DNA of 64,000 nt from Corallococcus macrosporus DSM 14697 (GCF_002305895.1 NZ_CP022203.1:6172001-6236000); one strand, 5' to 3'; shown: positions 6,912-15,057, counted from the stretch's first letter. The notes: generated by a model from the letters alone, not told the origin. Made by a program: numbers and translations.

Positions 6912-9419
6912 TCAGATGCCCAGCTTGACGCCCACGATGACGGTCCGCGGCGCGTTGGGCCGGGCGCCGTAGGGGCGGCGCGACACGATGGCCTGCTCGT
7001 CCAGGATGTTGCGAGCGCTCAGGTAGAGCTGCCCCCAGCGGGAGAAGTGCCAGCTCGCGTTGACGTCGAAGGTCAGCAGCGCGTCCGTCAGCTCGCCCGG
7101 GGGCGCCTCGCCCTGCCCCGCCCTCTCGCGCATGGCGTCCACGTAGAAGGCGCTCAGGGCCAGGCCGCCCCAGGCCGTCTCCACGCCCGCGGTGGCGTAG
7201 AGCTGGTGCCGGGGCACGTAGGGCAGCTCGTCGCCCGCGCGCACGTTGCCGAACTGCGGGTCCGCGGACTGGAAGGCCTCGCGCAGCCGCGTGCGCGTGA
7301 AGGTGTAGGACAGCGACACGGGGAACGTCACCCCGCCGCCCGGGCGGAAGGTCTTCTCGCCGAAGACCTCCAGGCCGTAGATGTACGCCTTGCCCGCGTC
7401 CGTCTGCCGGTCCAGGTCGTCGTTGAGGCAGCCGCTGGAGAAGGTGCAGATGTCGGTGAGGTTGGAGTAGTCGTTGAAGAAGCCCACCGCCTCCAGCCGC
7501 TCGCCCCGGCGCGTCCACCGGGCGCCCGCCTCGTAGTTGATGCTCTTCTCCGGCAGCACCGCGTCCGGCTGTCCGGGCGCGGGCGGCGAGAAGCCGCGGT
7601 AGGCCCCGGCGAACAGGCCCAGCTCGCGCGTCAGCGCCCCGTAGACGCCCATGCCCGGCATGAGCACCTCCAGCGCGCCATGGGACTCGGCGCCCGTCAG
7701 GCGGTTCGAGGACTCGGAGCGGATGATCTCCAGCCGCACGCCCGGCGTCAGCACCAGGGGGCCCCAGCCGATGGCGTCCGTCGCGTGCAGGGCGACGGCG
7801 TGCGTGGCGTCCTTGTTGTCGGCCGTGGTGTACGTGGGCTCGCTGGTCCGCACGAGCTGGCCGCCCTGCATGAGGAAGGCGTCCTCGGTGTGGAGGCGGC
7901 GGATGCGGTCGTAGTGGAAGCGCGCGCCCAGCTCGAGGTTGTGGCTCAGCGACCCGGTGTTCGTCGTCCAGCGGGCGATGCTCTGGAGGCCCTGGGACAC
8001 GTAGGTGCGGTCGTTGGGGCCGATGAGCAGCGCGTCCTGGGCCGACGCCGTGTCCAGCTCGCCGGTGAGCACGCCGTAGTAGATGGCGTTGCGCGCGCTC
8101 GTGGGGTCCGCCAGCACGCTGGCGATGGAGGCGCCGCGGAAGCGGTTCACCTTGCGCCACGCCCGGCTCAGGTCCTGCCGGTAGACGGACGTCGTCACGG
8201 CCAGCCCGCCCGCTTCGAGTTCGTGGCTGAGCACCACCTGCGTGCGGTGCCACTTCATGTGGTCCAGGGCGCTGGCGACGTAGCGGCGCAGCGGCGCGGC
8301 GGCGAAGTCCGCGTCGCTCAGGCCCAGGTACGTCTCGTTCGAGTCCTCGTCCGAGTAGCCCAGCTTGAGCTGGAGCGTCTGGCGCACCGGCCCTTCCGGG
8401 ACGAGCTGGTAGCGGCCCTTGGCCATCCACTCGTTGCGGGTGAAGCCCGTGTCGCCGCCCACGGTGTCCAGCTCCTTGAAGCCGTCACTGCGCAGGTGGA
8501 CGCCCTCCAGCAGGAAGCCCGCGCGCTCGGTGCTGGCGCCGAAGACGCCGTGGGCCTTGCCGTAGAGGTACTCGCCGCCCGCCACGTCCAGCCACGCCGT
8601 CTCCGACGCGGGGATGTCCCGGGTGATGAACTCCACGGAGCCGCCCACCGTCTGCGGCCCCTGCTGGATGGCCGAGGGCCCCTTCAGCACGCGGATGCTC
8701 TGCATGCGCGTGGCCAGCGGGAAGTAGTAGGCCGCCGGCGCGGAGTACGGCGCCGGGCCGAAGAGGATGCCGTCCTCCAGCAGGGTGACCTTCTTGGCGC
8801 GGTCCGGGTTGACGCCGCGCAGGCCCACGTTCGGGCGCAGGCCGAAGCCGTCCTCGCCACGGGAGTACACGCCAGGCACCGTCTGGAGGATGGCGGCCGG
8901 GTCATCGCGCTCGAAGCGCTCCAGCTGCGCGGGCTTCAGGACGTGGATGGAGCCGCTGGTGCGCGCCTCCGACGTGCCCACCACCACGCTCTCGAACTTC
9001 TTCTCCACCCGCTCCGGCGAGGGTTCGAGTACCAGCGGCTCGCTCGCGGCGGCGAGGGGAGCGTCGCTCGCGGGCGCCTCCTCGGTGGCGGCCAACGGTG
9101 GCTCCGGCGCGGCGGCGACGTCGGGGGCGGCCAGCGGTGGCTCCGGCGCGGCGGCGACGTCGGGCGTTTGCGCCGTGTCCGACGCGGCTGCGGTGTCCTG
9201 CGCCGGCGGCGACTCGGGAACCCCGGCGGCGGCGTCCTGCGCCGGCGGCGACTCTGAAACCCCGTTGGCGGCGTCCTGCGCCAGCGACGGTTCGGGAACC
9301 CCGGCGCCGTCATCCTGGGGCGGCTCGGACTGTGCCGCGGCCGGAGAGGCCCATGTCAGCAAGAGCGCCGGAACCGTCCAGCTCCGCGCCCGCATCCACT
9401 TCTGCTCGAACAGTGCCAT
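6912..9419 (-). CDS. TonB-dependent outer membrane receptor, FecA-like
   Basis: 835 residues. A signal peptide (Trp/Leu-rich core ending SPAAAQ, about residues 12-30) is followed by about 110 residues of Ala/Pro/Glu-rich low-complexity repeats. Then come a TonB-box-like ESVVVGTS (about 142-149) and the plug domain, with PAAILQTVPGV, PNVGLRGVNP, LLEDGILFGPAPY, IRVLKGPSAIQQGP and TVGGSVEFITR. The rest is a 22-stranded-barrel-type C-terminal part ending with a hydrophobic residue. Such receptors import ferric siderophores, ferric citrate or other scarce ligands through TonB energy. It lies downstream of the delta-60 lipoprotein on the same strand, close to two Fur-like operators, which favours an iron ligand. 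The hairpin at 9446-9499 could partly separate the two transcripts. Confidence 0.9.
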   Translation of the reverse strand: MALFEQKWMRARSWTVPALLLTWASPAAAQSEPPQDDGAGVPEPSLAQDAANGVSESPPAQDAAAGVPESPPAQDTAAASDTAQTPDVAAAPEPPLAAPDVAAAPEPPLAATEEAPASDAPLAAASEPLVLEPSPERVEKKFESVVVGTSEARTSGSIHVLKPAQLERFERDDPAAILQTVPGVYSRGEDGFGLRPNVGLRGVNPDRAKKVTLLEDGILFGPAPYSAPAAYYFPLATRMQSIRVLKGPSAIQQGPQTVGGSVEFITRDIPASETAWLDVAGGEYLYGKAHGVFGASTERAGFLLEGVHLRSDGFKELDTVGGDTGFTRNEWMAKGRYQLVPEGPVRQTLQLKLGYSDEDSNETYLGLSDADFAAAPLRRYVASALDHMKWHRTQVVLSHELEAGGLAVTTSVYRQDLSRAWRKVNRFRGASIASVLADPTSARNAIYYGVLTGELDTASAQDALLIGPNDRTYVSQGLQSIARWTTNTGSLSHNLELGARFHYDRIRRLHTEDAFLMQGGQLVRTSEPTYTTADNKDATHAVALHATDAIGWGPLVLTPGVRLEIIRSESSNRLTGAESHGALEVLMPGMGVYGALTRELGLFAGAYRGFSPPAPGQPDAVLPEKSINYEAGARWTRRGERLEAVGFFNDYSNLTDICTFSSGCLNDDLDRQTDAGKAYIYGLEVFGEKTFRPGGGVTFPVSLSYTFTRTRLREAFQSADPQFGNVRAGDELPYVPRHQLYATAGVETAWGGLALSAFYVDAMRERAGQGEAPPGELTDALLTFDVNASWHFSRWGQLYLSARNILDEQAIVSRRPYGARPNAPRTVIVGVKLGI
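9080..9330 (-). repeat. In-frame Ala/Pro/Glu-rich repeats in the TonB receptor N-terminus
   Basis: The DNA encoding receptor residues of about 30-113 contains short imperfect tandem repeats. One unit encodes AAPEPPLAAPDV and occurs twice back to back. Another encodes GVPESPPAQDAA with variants and occurs three to four times. The encoded stretch is disordered, acidic and proline-rich, lying between the signal peptide and the TonB box. It may act as a periplasmic tether. Repeat slippage should make its length vary between strains. Confidence 0.7.
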
Positions 9420-9445
9420 CTGAAGCGTTTCGACCTTTCAAAAGC

Positions 9446-9499
9446 CAGGAGCCGGAGGTGGCGGCCCGCCCGCGCGCGGACCGCCCTCCCCGGCTCCTG
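9446..9499 (-). terminator. Hairpin with short T-run after the delta-60 gene
   Basis: CAGGAGCCGG at 9446-9455 pairs perfectly with CCGGCTCCTG at 9490-9499. Read on the minus strand the hairpin is followed by GGCTTTTGAAAGG. It lies between the stop of the delta-60 gene (9531) and the TonB receptor start (9419). It would act as a full terminator or as an attenuator reducing expression of the receptor. Confidence 0.6.
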
Positions 9500-9530
9500 C
9501 TCTACTCAACTTCCGTGACTCCCGCTTCGA

Positions 9531-11009
9531 CTACTGCTTCTCGACGGGGCCGCCGATGACGATCTTGCCGTCCGACTGGATGGCGATGCCGCGAGCGGTC
9601 TCCTCGGTGGCCGCCGTGACGACGTTGACCTTGGCGATGCCGCCGGTGCCGAAGGTCGGGTCGAGGTTGCCGTCGGTGGTGAAGCGCGCCACCACCATGT
9701 GGTTGTCACCCCCCTCGGTCACGAAGCCCGCCGCGTAGATGCGGTTGTCCGAGTCGAAGGCGACGGACCAGAAGCGGTCGTTCTCCGTGGTGGAGATGGG
9801 CGTGGCCTTGACGACCTCCGTGCCCGTGCCACCCGTGGGGATGATGGCCAGGATGGCGTCGGTGCCCTCGTCGCCACCGGCGCGGTAGCCCACCGCGGCG
9901 GCCCAGTTGCCGTCCGCCGACTTGGCCACGCCGAAGAAGGCCTGCTCGGAGCGCTCAAGGCCGTAGACCTTGTAGCCTTCCGGCGCGAAGGTGGTGTCCG
10001 GCTGGCCGTCCGCCGTCTGCATCAGGAGCATGGCCTGGATGTTCTGCGCGCTCGGCGTACCGCTGCCCACGTGCAGGACGCGGTCGTCGTTCAGGACCAC
10101 CAGGTTGCGGCCGCGGTCGTTGTCACCGGCCAGGTCCAGCACCACGGCGCCGCCCGTGCCCCACGTCGGGTCGAGCTCGCCCGTGGCGGTGTAGCGGAAG
10201 GACACCAGGTCCACCGTGCCGGAGGACGCGGACCGGCCGTAGCCCGTCGTCACGTAGCTGCCGGTGGACTGCATGCCGGCGGCGTAGGCCTCGGCCATGC
10301 CCCACTCGGGGTTCGTCTCGCTCTGGGCCTGGAACGGCGCGGACGTCACGACGCCCTTCCAGCCGAAGGTGTCATCCGCCTTGCCGTCGTCGTTCAGGCG
10401 CTGCAGCACGATGCGGTTGGCCGCCTGCGCACCCACGCCCGTGGGCATGGACGTGTAGCCGGAGGTCATGATCTTCCCGTCCGGCTGCACCAGGCCGTAG
10501 CGCATGCCGTCGTTCAGGTTGGACAGGTTGAGGACGCTGAAGCCGTTGGGCGTCGCCGCCGAGCCGAACGTCGTGTCCAGCGCGCCCGTCGCCGTCAGGC
10601 GGGCCACCACGCGGTCGGTGTCCGCGCGCGTACCGTCCGCGCGCTTGTTGCCGAACAGCACGATGCGGTCCGTGGCGTCCACCCGCACGTCCCACAGCGA
10701 GTCACGCGTGCCGTCGCGGCCGGTGCCGAAGTCCACGTGCGTGACGCCGCCGGCGCCAAACGTCGTGTCCTGCGTGCCGTCCGTGTTGAGGCGCACCACC
10801 GCGATGTCGCTGTCCAGCGGGCCCGTGCCGGCGTCCGGCGTCGGTTCCGTGCCCGCGTCCGTCTGCGTGCCCGCGTCCGACTGCGTGCCCGCGTCGGGGA
10901 TGGGCGTCGGCGTGGGCTCGTCGTCGCCGCAGCCCGTCATGCACGCCAGCGTGAGCGCCAGGGCCGCTCCACGCACCAGGAAGCCGCGGTGATTGACCGT
11001 CTTCAACAT
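9531..11009 (-). CDS. Delta-60 repeat lipoprotein
   Basis: 492 residues. The signal sequence ends in the lipobox LACMTGC, followed by a Thr/Pro/Asp linker with DAGTQSDAGTQTDAG repeats. The rest consists of delta-60 repeats with the recurrent core DTTFGxGG (as TQDTTFGAGG, ALDTTFGSAA, ELDPTWGTGG, NLDPTFGTGG) and the strand pattern R-I-V-L-x-G. Delta-60 repeats form beta-propeller-like surface domains that are very common in myxobacteria. Biochemical role is unknown, but a surface lipoprotein is likely. The ATG at 11009 has GGAGGGG upstream. A Fur-box-like sequence sits 40-54 bp upstream of the start. The TonB receptor follows downstream, so the protein may help capture iron or an iron ligand. 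That is inference from context only. Confidence 0.85.
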   Translation of the reverse strand: MLKTVNHRGFLVRGAALALTLACMTGCGDDEPTPTPIPDAGTQSDAGTQTDAGTEPTPDAGTGPLDSDIAVVRLNTDGTQDTTFGAGGVTHVDFGTGRDGTRDSLWDVRVDATDRIVLFGNKRADGTRADTDRVVARLTATGALDTTFGSAATPNGFSVLNLSNLNDGMRYGLVQPDGKIMTSGYTSMPTGVGAQAANRIVLQRLNDDGKADDTFGWKGVVTSAPFQAQSETNPEWGMAEAYAAGMQSTGSYVTTGYGRSASSGTVDLVSFRYTATGELDPTWGTGGAVVLDLAGDNDRGRNLVVLNDDRVLHVGSGTPSAQNIQAMLLMQTADGQPDTTFAPEGYKVYGLERSEQAFFGVAKSADGNWAAAVGYRAGGDEGTDAILAIIPTGGTGTEVVKATPISTTENDRFWSVAFDSDNRIYAAGFVTEGGDNHMVVARFTTDGNLDPTFGTGGIAKVNVVTAATEETARGIAIQSDGKIVIGGPVEKQ

Positions 11010-11048
11010 GATGTTCGTCCCCTCCTCGGGAGTCCTTCGAACTGCAAA

Positions 11049-11063
11049 CGATAATCGTTATCA
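11049..11063. promoter_or_regulatory. Fur-box-like operator 1
   Basis: The 15-bp sequence CGATAATCGTTATCA matches the 7-1-7 Fur motif TGATAAT-N-ATTATCA at 12 of 14 arm positions. It is also the core of AACGAT-A-ATCGTT, a perfect 6-1-6 inverted repeat. It lies 40 bp from the delta-60 lipoprotein start and 135 bp from the imelysin start. A/T-rich operators stand out strongly in this GC-rich genome. It would repress both divergent units under iron sufficiency. Confidence 0.72.
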
Positions 11064-11156
11064 GTTTCGGTGCGCAGCCTCCTACTTCGGATGAGCGCTT
11101 CGGGTCAACCTCCAAGCTGTAGGAACTCGCATGGTATCCGGGAGAAATTTTGAAGT

Positions 11157-11171
11157 TGATTGTCATTAACA
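11157..11171. promoter_or_regulatory. Fur-box-like operator 2
   Basis: TGATTGTCATTAACA matches the 7-1-7 Fur motif at 11 of 14 arm positions and lies 27 bp before the imelysin ATG. It is embedded in a larger inverted repeat, GAAGTTG (11152-11158) and CAACTTC (11170-11176). With operator 1 it frames the divergent promoter region of the delta-60/TonB receptor and imelysin/gamma-carboxylase-like units. Confidence 0.55.
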
Positions 11172-11197
11172 ACTTCGGCGTGTTAGCGAGCCCGGCC

Positions 11198-12430
11198 ATG
11201 AACTCCGAGTCGTCACGCCCCCACTCCGCCCTTCGCGCGAGCGCCATCGCGCTCGTGGTTCCCGCGCTCCTCTCGCTGTCCGCGTGCAAGTCGGACAAAC
11301 CGGCGCCACCGGACGCGGGCGCGCCCGACGACACCGTGGCCGCGACGCGGGCCGCGCTGCTGGAAGCGTCCGGCGCCTGCGTCCTGCAGACGGCGCGTGA
11401 ATTCCAGACGGCGGCCGCCGCGCTGGACGACGCCGTCAAGGCGCACGCGGCCACGCCGGACGCCACCACGCGGGACGCCGCGCGCGCGGCCTACCACGCG
11501 GCCATGGACGTATGGCAGGTGGCGGAGGTGATGCAGTTCGGGCCCGCGGCGCCTCGCAGCGTGCCGGGTGGCGCGGAGCATCGCGACAACATCTATTCGT
11601 GGCCGCTGGTCAGCCGGTGCGCCGTCGAGGAGCAGGTCGTCAACCGCAGCTACGCGTCGGAGTCCTTCGAGACGTCGCTGGTGAGCCGCCGCGGCCTGTA
11701 CGCGCTGGAGTACCTGCTCTTCTTCGAGGGCAACGACACCGCCTGCCCCGGCACCTCCGCCATCGTGTCCCAGGGCACGTGGGCGGCGCTGTCCGAGGAC
11801 GAGCGGGCCGCGCGCAAGCGGGCGTACGCCGCCGTGGTGGCCGCCGACGTCCACCGCCGCGCGGACGCGCTGGTGAGCGCGTGGGCCGCCGACCAGGGCA
11901 ACTTCACCCAGACGCTGACGACGGCCGGCTCCGGCAACGACGTGTACCCCTCCACGCAGGCGGCGCTGAACGCCATGAGCGACGCCATCTTCTACCTCGA
12001 GCGCGAGGTGAAGGACCTCAAGCTGGCGCGCCCGCTGGGGATGCGTGAGTGCGCCACGTCCACCTGCCCCGAGCACCTGGAGTCGCAGTTCGCGGCGCGC
12101 TCGAAGACGAACCTCCGCGCCAACCTGGTGGGCTACCGCCGCCTCACGGAGGGCTGCGGCGAGGACTTCTCCGGCACCGGCTTCGACGACCTGCTGGAGG
12201 CCTCGGGCGCGGACGCCCTGGCGGCCAGGCTGCGCGAGCGCAACGCGGCGGCGGCGGCGGGCATCGAGGCCCTCCCGGGCGAGGACGTGGCGACCCTCCT
12301 GGCCCAGGACAAGGCCGCGGTGCGGACCCTGTACGACGCCGTCAAGGGCGTGACGGACGTCCTCAAGACGGAGCTCGTCACCGTGCTGGACCTGGAGCTG
12401 CCCCAGTCCGTCGAGGGGGACAATGACTGA
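11198..12430 (+). CDS. Imelysin-family lipoprotein
   Basis: 410 residues from the ATG at 11198. A TTG 16 codons upstream would put a non-signal sequence before the signal peptide and would overlap operator 2. The signal peptide ends in the lipobox LSAC. The imelysin core is recognisable: VMQFGPAAPRSVPGGAEHR, then DNIYSWPLVSRCAVEEQV, RRGLYALEYLLFF and the long helical C-terminal half. Imelysins are helical periplasmic or surface proteins frequently regulated by Fur and linked to iron uptake (EfeO relatives). The classical GxHxxE motif appears as GLYALE, with Tyr replacing His, so the metal-binding site is altered. The next gene overlaps it by 8 bp, which couples their translation. Confidence 0.85.
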   Translation: MNSESSRPHSALRASAIALVVPALLSLSACKSDKPAPPDAGAPDDTVAATRAALLEASGACVLQTAREFQTAAAALDDAVKAHAATPDATTRDAARAAYHAAMDVWQVAEVMQFGPAAPRSVPGGAEHRDNIYSWPLVSRCAVEEQVVNRSYASESFETSLVSRRGLYALEYLLFFEGNDTACPGTSAIVSQGTWAALSEDERAARKRAYAAVVAADVHRRADALVSAWAADQGNFTQTLTTAGSGNDVYPSTQAALNAMSDAIFYLEREVKDLKLARPLGMRECATSTCPEHLESQFAARSKTNLRANLVGYRRLTEGCGEDFSGTGFDDLLEASGADALAARLRERNAAAAAGIEALPGEDVATLLAQDKAAVRTLYDAVKGVTDVLKTELVTVLDLELPQSVEGDND

Positions 12431-13877
12431 GGTGGCGCCAGGCGCGCGTTCCGCCTCCGCACGCCTCTGGCAAGCGCTGCTGGCGCCGCGAGACCTCGCG
12501 GCGCTGGTGGCGTTCCGCGTGGCGCTCGGGCTGCTCGTCACCGTGTCAGCGGTCCGGTTCCTCGCCTACGGCTGGGTGGACGTGCTGTTCACCGGCCCCC
12601 GCTTCCACTTCACCTACTGGGGCTTCGGCTGGGTGCCCGCGCTGCCGGCGCCCTGGATGCACGCCGTCTTCGCGGCGCTCGCGGTGCTCGGGCTCTGCAT
12701 GGCGGCGGGCCTCTTCTACCGCGTGGCGGTGGCGCTGCTGTTCGTCACCTTCACCTACGTCCAGCTCGTGGACGTCAGCAACTACCTCAACCACTACTAC
12801 CTGGTGAGCCTGCTGCTGGGGCTGATGCTCTTCGTCCCGGCCCATCGCGGCTTCTCCGTGGATGCGTGGCGCACCCCGGCGCTGCGGAGCGACTGGCTGC
12901 CGGCGTGGTGTACGTGGTTGCTGCGCTTCCAGGTCGGCGTGGTCTACGTGTTCGCCGGACTGGCGAAGCTCACCAGCGACTGGCTGGTGCATGCCCAGCC
13001 GCTCAACATCTGGCTGTCGGCGCGGACGAGCCTCCCCGTGGTGGGGCCGCTGCTCGCCGAGCGCTGGGTGGCCTACGCGGCGGCGTGGTCGGGCTTCCTG
13101 TTCGACACCTTCATCGTCGCCTGCCTCCTCACGCGGAAGCTGCGGCCCTTCGCCTACGTCGTCGTCATCGGGTTCCACGCGGCCACCTCCGCGCTGTTCC
13201 CCATCGGGATGTTCCCCGTCATCATGGTCACCGGCGCGCTCGTGTTCTTCGAGCCGTCCTGGCCACGGCGCCTGTTCCAGGGGCTGCGCACCCGCTTCGC
13301 CCGGGTGGCCGCCGCGGCCGAGCCGCCCGCTGAACCGGCCTCGCCCCTGGCACCGGGAGCCCCCGGCTGGAAGGCCCGGGCGGCCCTGGGACTGGCCGTG
13401 GCCTACGCCGTCGTCCAGGTCGCCGTGCCCCTCCGGACGCACCTGTATGGTGGCAACGTGCTGTGGCACGAGCAGGGCATGCGCTTCTCGTGGCGGGTGA
13501 TGGCGCGCGAGAAGAACGGCAGCGTGACGTTCATCGTCCGCGACCCGGCGTCGGACCGGGAGTGGCACGTCACGCCCACCCAGTACCTCACCCGCCTCCA
13601 GGAGCGGGAGATGTCGGTGCAGCCGGACCTCATCCTCCAGCTCGCGCGGCACATCGCCCGGGACTTCGAGGCACGGGGCAAGGGCCGGGTCCAGGTGCAC
13701 GTCGACGCCCTGGTGTCGCTCAACGGCCGGCCCGCGGAGCGCCTGGTGGACCCCGACGTGGACCTCGCCCAGGAGGTGGACGGACTGGCGCCCAAGCGGT
13801 GGATCCGCCCCGCGCCGGACACGCCGCCCGTCCGCCTGCGCTCTCCGCTCCGCGGGGCCACGGCCGAGCGGCTGTAG
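12423..13877 (+). CDS. HTTM-domain protein, vitamin-K-dependent gamma-carboxylase homologue
   Basis: 484 residues. The N-terminal two thirds hold several hydrophobic membrane segments between about 25 and 285. The soluble C-terminal part (about 345-465) contains WHEQGMRFSWRVM, a beta-rich segment, and VSLNGRPAERLVDPDVDL. That last block matches the pattern S-x-N-x-R-x-x-x-R-x-x-D-P-x-V-D of the animal enzyme. His124 (LNHYY) and Lys182 (AGLAKLTSDW) align without a gap with human GGCX His160 and Lys218, with 58 residues between them in both. The animal enzyme carboxylates protein glutamates using vitamin K hydroquinone. The bacterial substrate and quinone are unknown. The ATG lies inside the imelysin stop region (8-bp overlap), so the two proteins are made together, probably under Fur. 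Confidence 0.85.
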   Translation: MTEVAPGARSASARLWQALLAPRDLAALVAFRVALGLLVTVSAVRFLAYGWVDVLFTGPRFHFTYWGFGWVPALPAPWMHAVFAALAVLGLCMAAGLFYRVAVALLFVTFTYVQLVDVSNYLNHYYLVSLLLGLMLFVPAHRGFSVDAWRTPALRSDWLPAWCTWLLRFQVGVVYVFAGLAKLTSDWLVHAQPLNIWLSARTSLPVVGPLLAERWVAYAAAWSGFLFDTFIVACLLTRKLRPFAYVVVIGFHAATSALFPIGMFPVIMVTGALVFFEPSWPRRLFQGLRTRFARVAAAAEPPAEPASPLAPGAPGWKARAALGLAVAYAVVQVAVPLRTHLYGGNVLWHEQGMRFSWRVMAREKNGSVTFIVRDPASDREWHVTPTQYLTRLQEREMSVQPDLILQLARHIARDFEARGKGRVQVHVDALVSLNGRPAERLVDPDVDLAQEVDGLAPKRWIRPAPDTPPVRLRSPLRGATAERL

Positions 13878-13888
13878 GAACCCCTGCC

Positions 13889-13911
13889 GCTCCCCAGCGC
13901 CCCTGGGGAGC
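13889..13911 (+). terminator. GC-rich hairpin after the gamma-carboxylase-like gene
   Basis: GCTCCCCAG at 13889-13897 pairs with CTGGGGAGC at 13903-13911 across a 5-base loop. It starts 12 bp after the stop codon. No T-run follows, so it is either an mRNA-stabilising 3' end or a terminator assisted by Rho. The rest of the gap to htpX (13912-14043) holds only its promoter and leader. Confidence 0.5.
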
Positions 13912-14043
13912 GCGGGACGCCAACGCGGCCCCCTTCCCTCCGAGGGTGGCCGCTCAGGCACCGGCCCCGCCTCGTTGCCGCGCCCGCGCGCCTGTTTACG
14001 TTTGCCAGAGGCCCCCAGGCGGGCCCCAGGAGACGAGGCGGCC

Positions 14044-15027
14044 ATGGCGCTCAACCCTCCCCACGACGCATCCGGCCCTCGCGCGGGCCGACCGGCGCTG
14101 CACGGCGGCGGCGGTTGGCACCGGCTGGGCAACGCGCTCAAGACGACGGTGCTGCTGGCCGGACTCACGGCGCTGGTGCTCGTCATCGGCGACCGGCTGG
14201 GCGGAGCGCGGGGCCTGCTCTTCGCAGGCCTCTTCGCGGTGGTGATGAACTTCGGCTCGTACTGGTTCAGCGACCGGATTGCCCTGGCCATCCATGGCGC
14301 GAAGCCGCTGCCCCGTGAGCAGGCGCCCTGGCTCCATGAGCTGGTGGAGCGGCTGTGCGCCCGTGCGGGCATGCCCAAGCCCAAGGTCTACCTCCTGCCC
14401 ACCGCGGCCCCCAACGCGTTCGCCACCGGCCGCAACCCGAGCCACGCGGCCATCGCGGTGACCGCCGGCCTCCTGGAGCTGCTCGACCGGCGCGAGCTGG
14501 AGGGCGTGCTGGCCCACGAGCTGGGCCATGTGCTCAACCGGGATACCCTCATCGGCACCGTGGCGGCGACGCTGGCCGGCATCATCAGCTACGCCGCGCA
14601 GATGCTCTTCTGGTTCGGCGGCTCCATGCTCAGCCGGGGCGACGACGACGAGCGCGGCGGCCTGGGCAGCGCCTTCGCCAACCTGGGCCTGCTGCTGGTG
14701 GCCCCCATCGCCGCCACCCTGCTCCAGCTCGCGGTCAGCCGCTCCCGGGAGTACGGGGCCGACCAGACGGGCGCCGAGCTGGCGGGCGACCCGGACGCGC
14801 TCGCCAACGCCCTGCTGAAGCTGGAGCGCGGCGCCGAGGCCATCCCCTACGACAAGGCCCCCGCCACCTCCCACCTCTTCATCGTCAACCCGCTCCACCA
14901 CGGCGGCGTCATGGCGCTGTTCTCCACCCACCCGCCCATCCCCGAACGGGTGCGCCGGCTGCGGGAGCTGGGAGCCCGCATGGGCGCCCGGAGCGGCGGG
15001 CGCGGCGGCTGGGCGTACGCGTACTGA
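14044..15027 (+). CDS. htpX: HtpX-type zinc metalloprotease (M48B)
   Basis: 327 residues from the ATG at 14044, which follows GGAGACGAGG. An upstream in-frame ATG (13975) has no conserved sequence behind it. Two membrane segments lie at about 32-49 and 55-73. The zinc motif HELGH is at 158-162. Further hydrophobic segments follow at about 168-190 and 210-235, and the third zinc ligand lies in SREYGADQTGAEL. HtpX degrades damaged inner-membrane proteins together with FtsH. The C-terminal region FSTHPPIPERVRRLREL is typical. It is somewhat longer than the usual 285-300 residues because of a Gly/Pro-rich N-terminus. It stands alone between two hairpins. Confidence 0.93.
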   Translation: MALNPPHDASGPRAGRPALHGGGGWHRLGNALKTTVLLAGLTALVLVIGDRLGGARGLLFAGLFAVVMNFGSYWFSDRIALAIHGAKPLPREQAPWLHELVERLCARAGMPKPKVYLLPTAAPNAFATGRNPSHAAIAVTAGLLELLDRRELEGVLAHELGHVLNRDTLIGTVAATLAGIISYAAQMLFWFGGSMLSRGDDDERGGLGSAFANLGLLLVAPIAATLLQLAVSRSREYGADQTGAELAGDPDALANALLKLERGAEAIPYDKAPATSHLFIVNPLHHGGVMALFSTHPPIPERVRRLRELGARMGARSGGRGGWAYAY

Positions 15028-15030
15028 CGA

Positions 15031-15057
15031 GGCGGGCGGTGCCAGGGGACGCCCGCC
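15031..15057 (+). terminator. Hairpin after htpX
   Basis: GGCGGGCG at 15031-15038 pairs with CGCCCGCC at 15050-15057, three bases after the htpX stop. No T-run follows. A possible sigma-70 promoter, TTGACG (15124-15129) and TAGGCT (15146-15151) with a 16-bp spacer, lies between this hairpin and the next gene. Confidence 0.5.
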
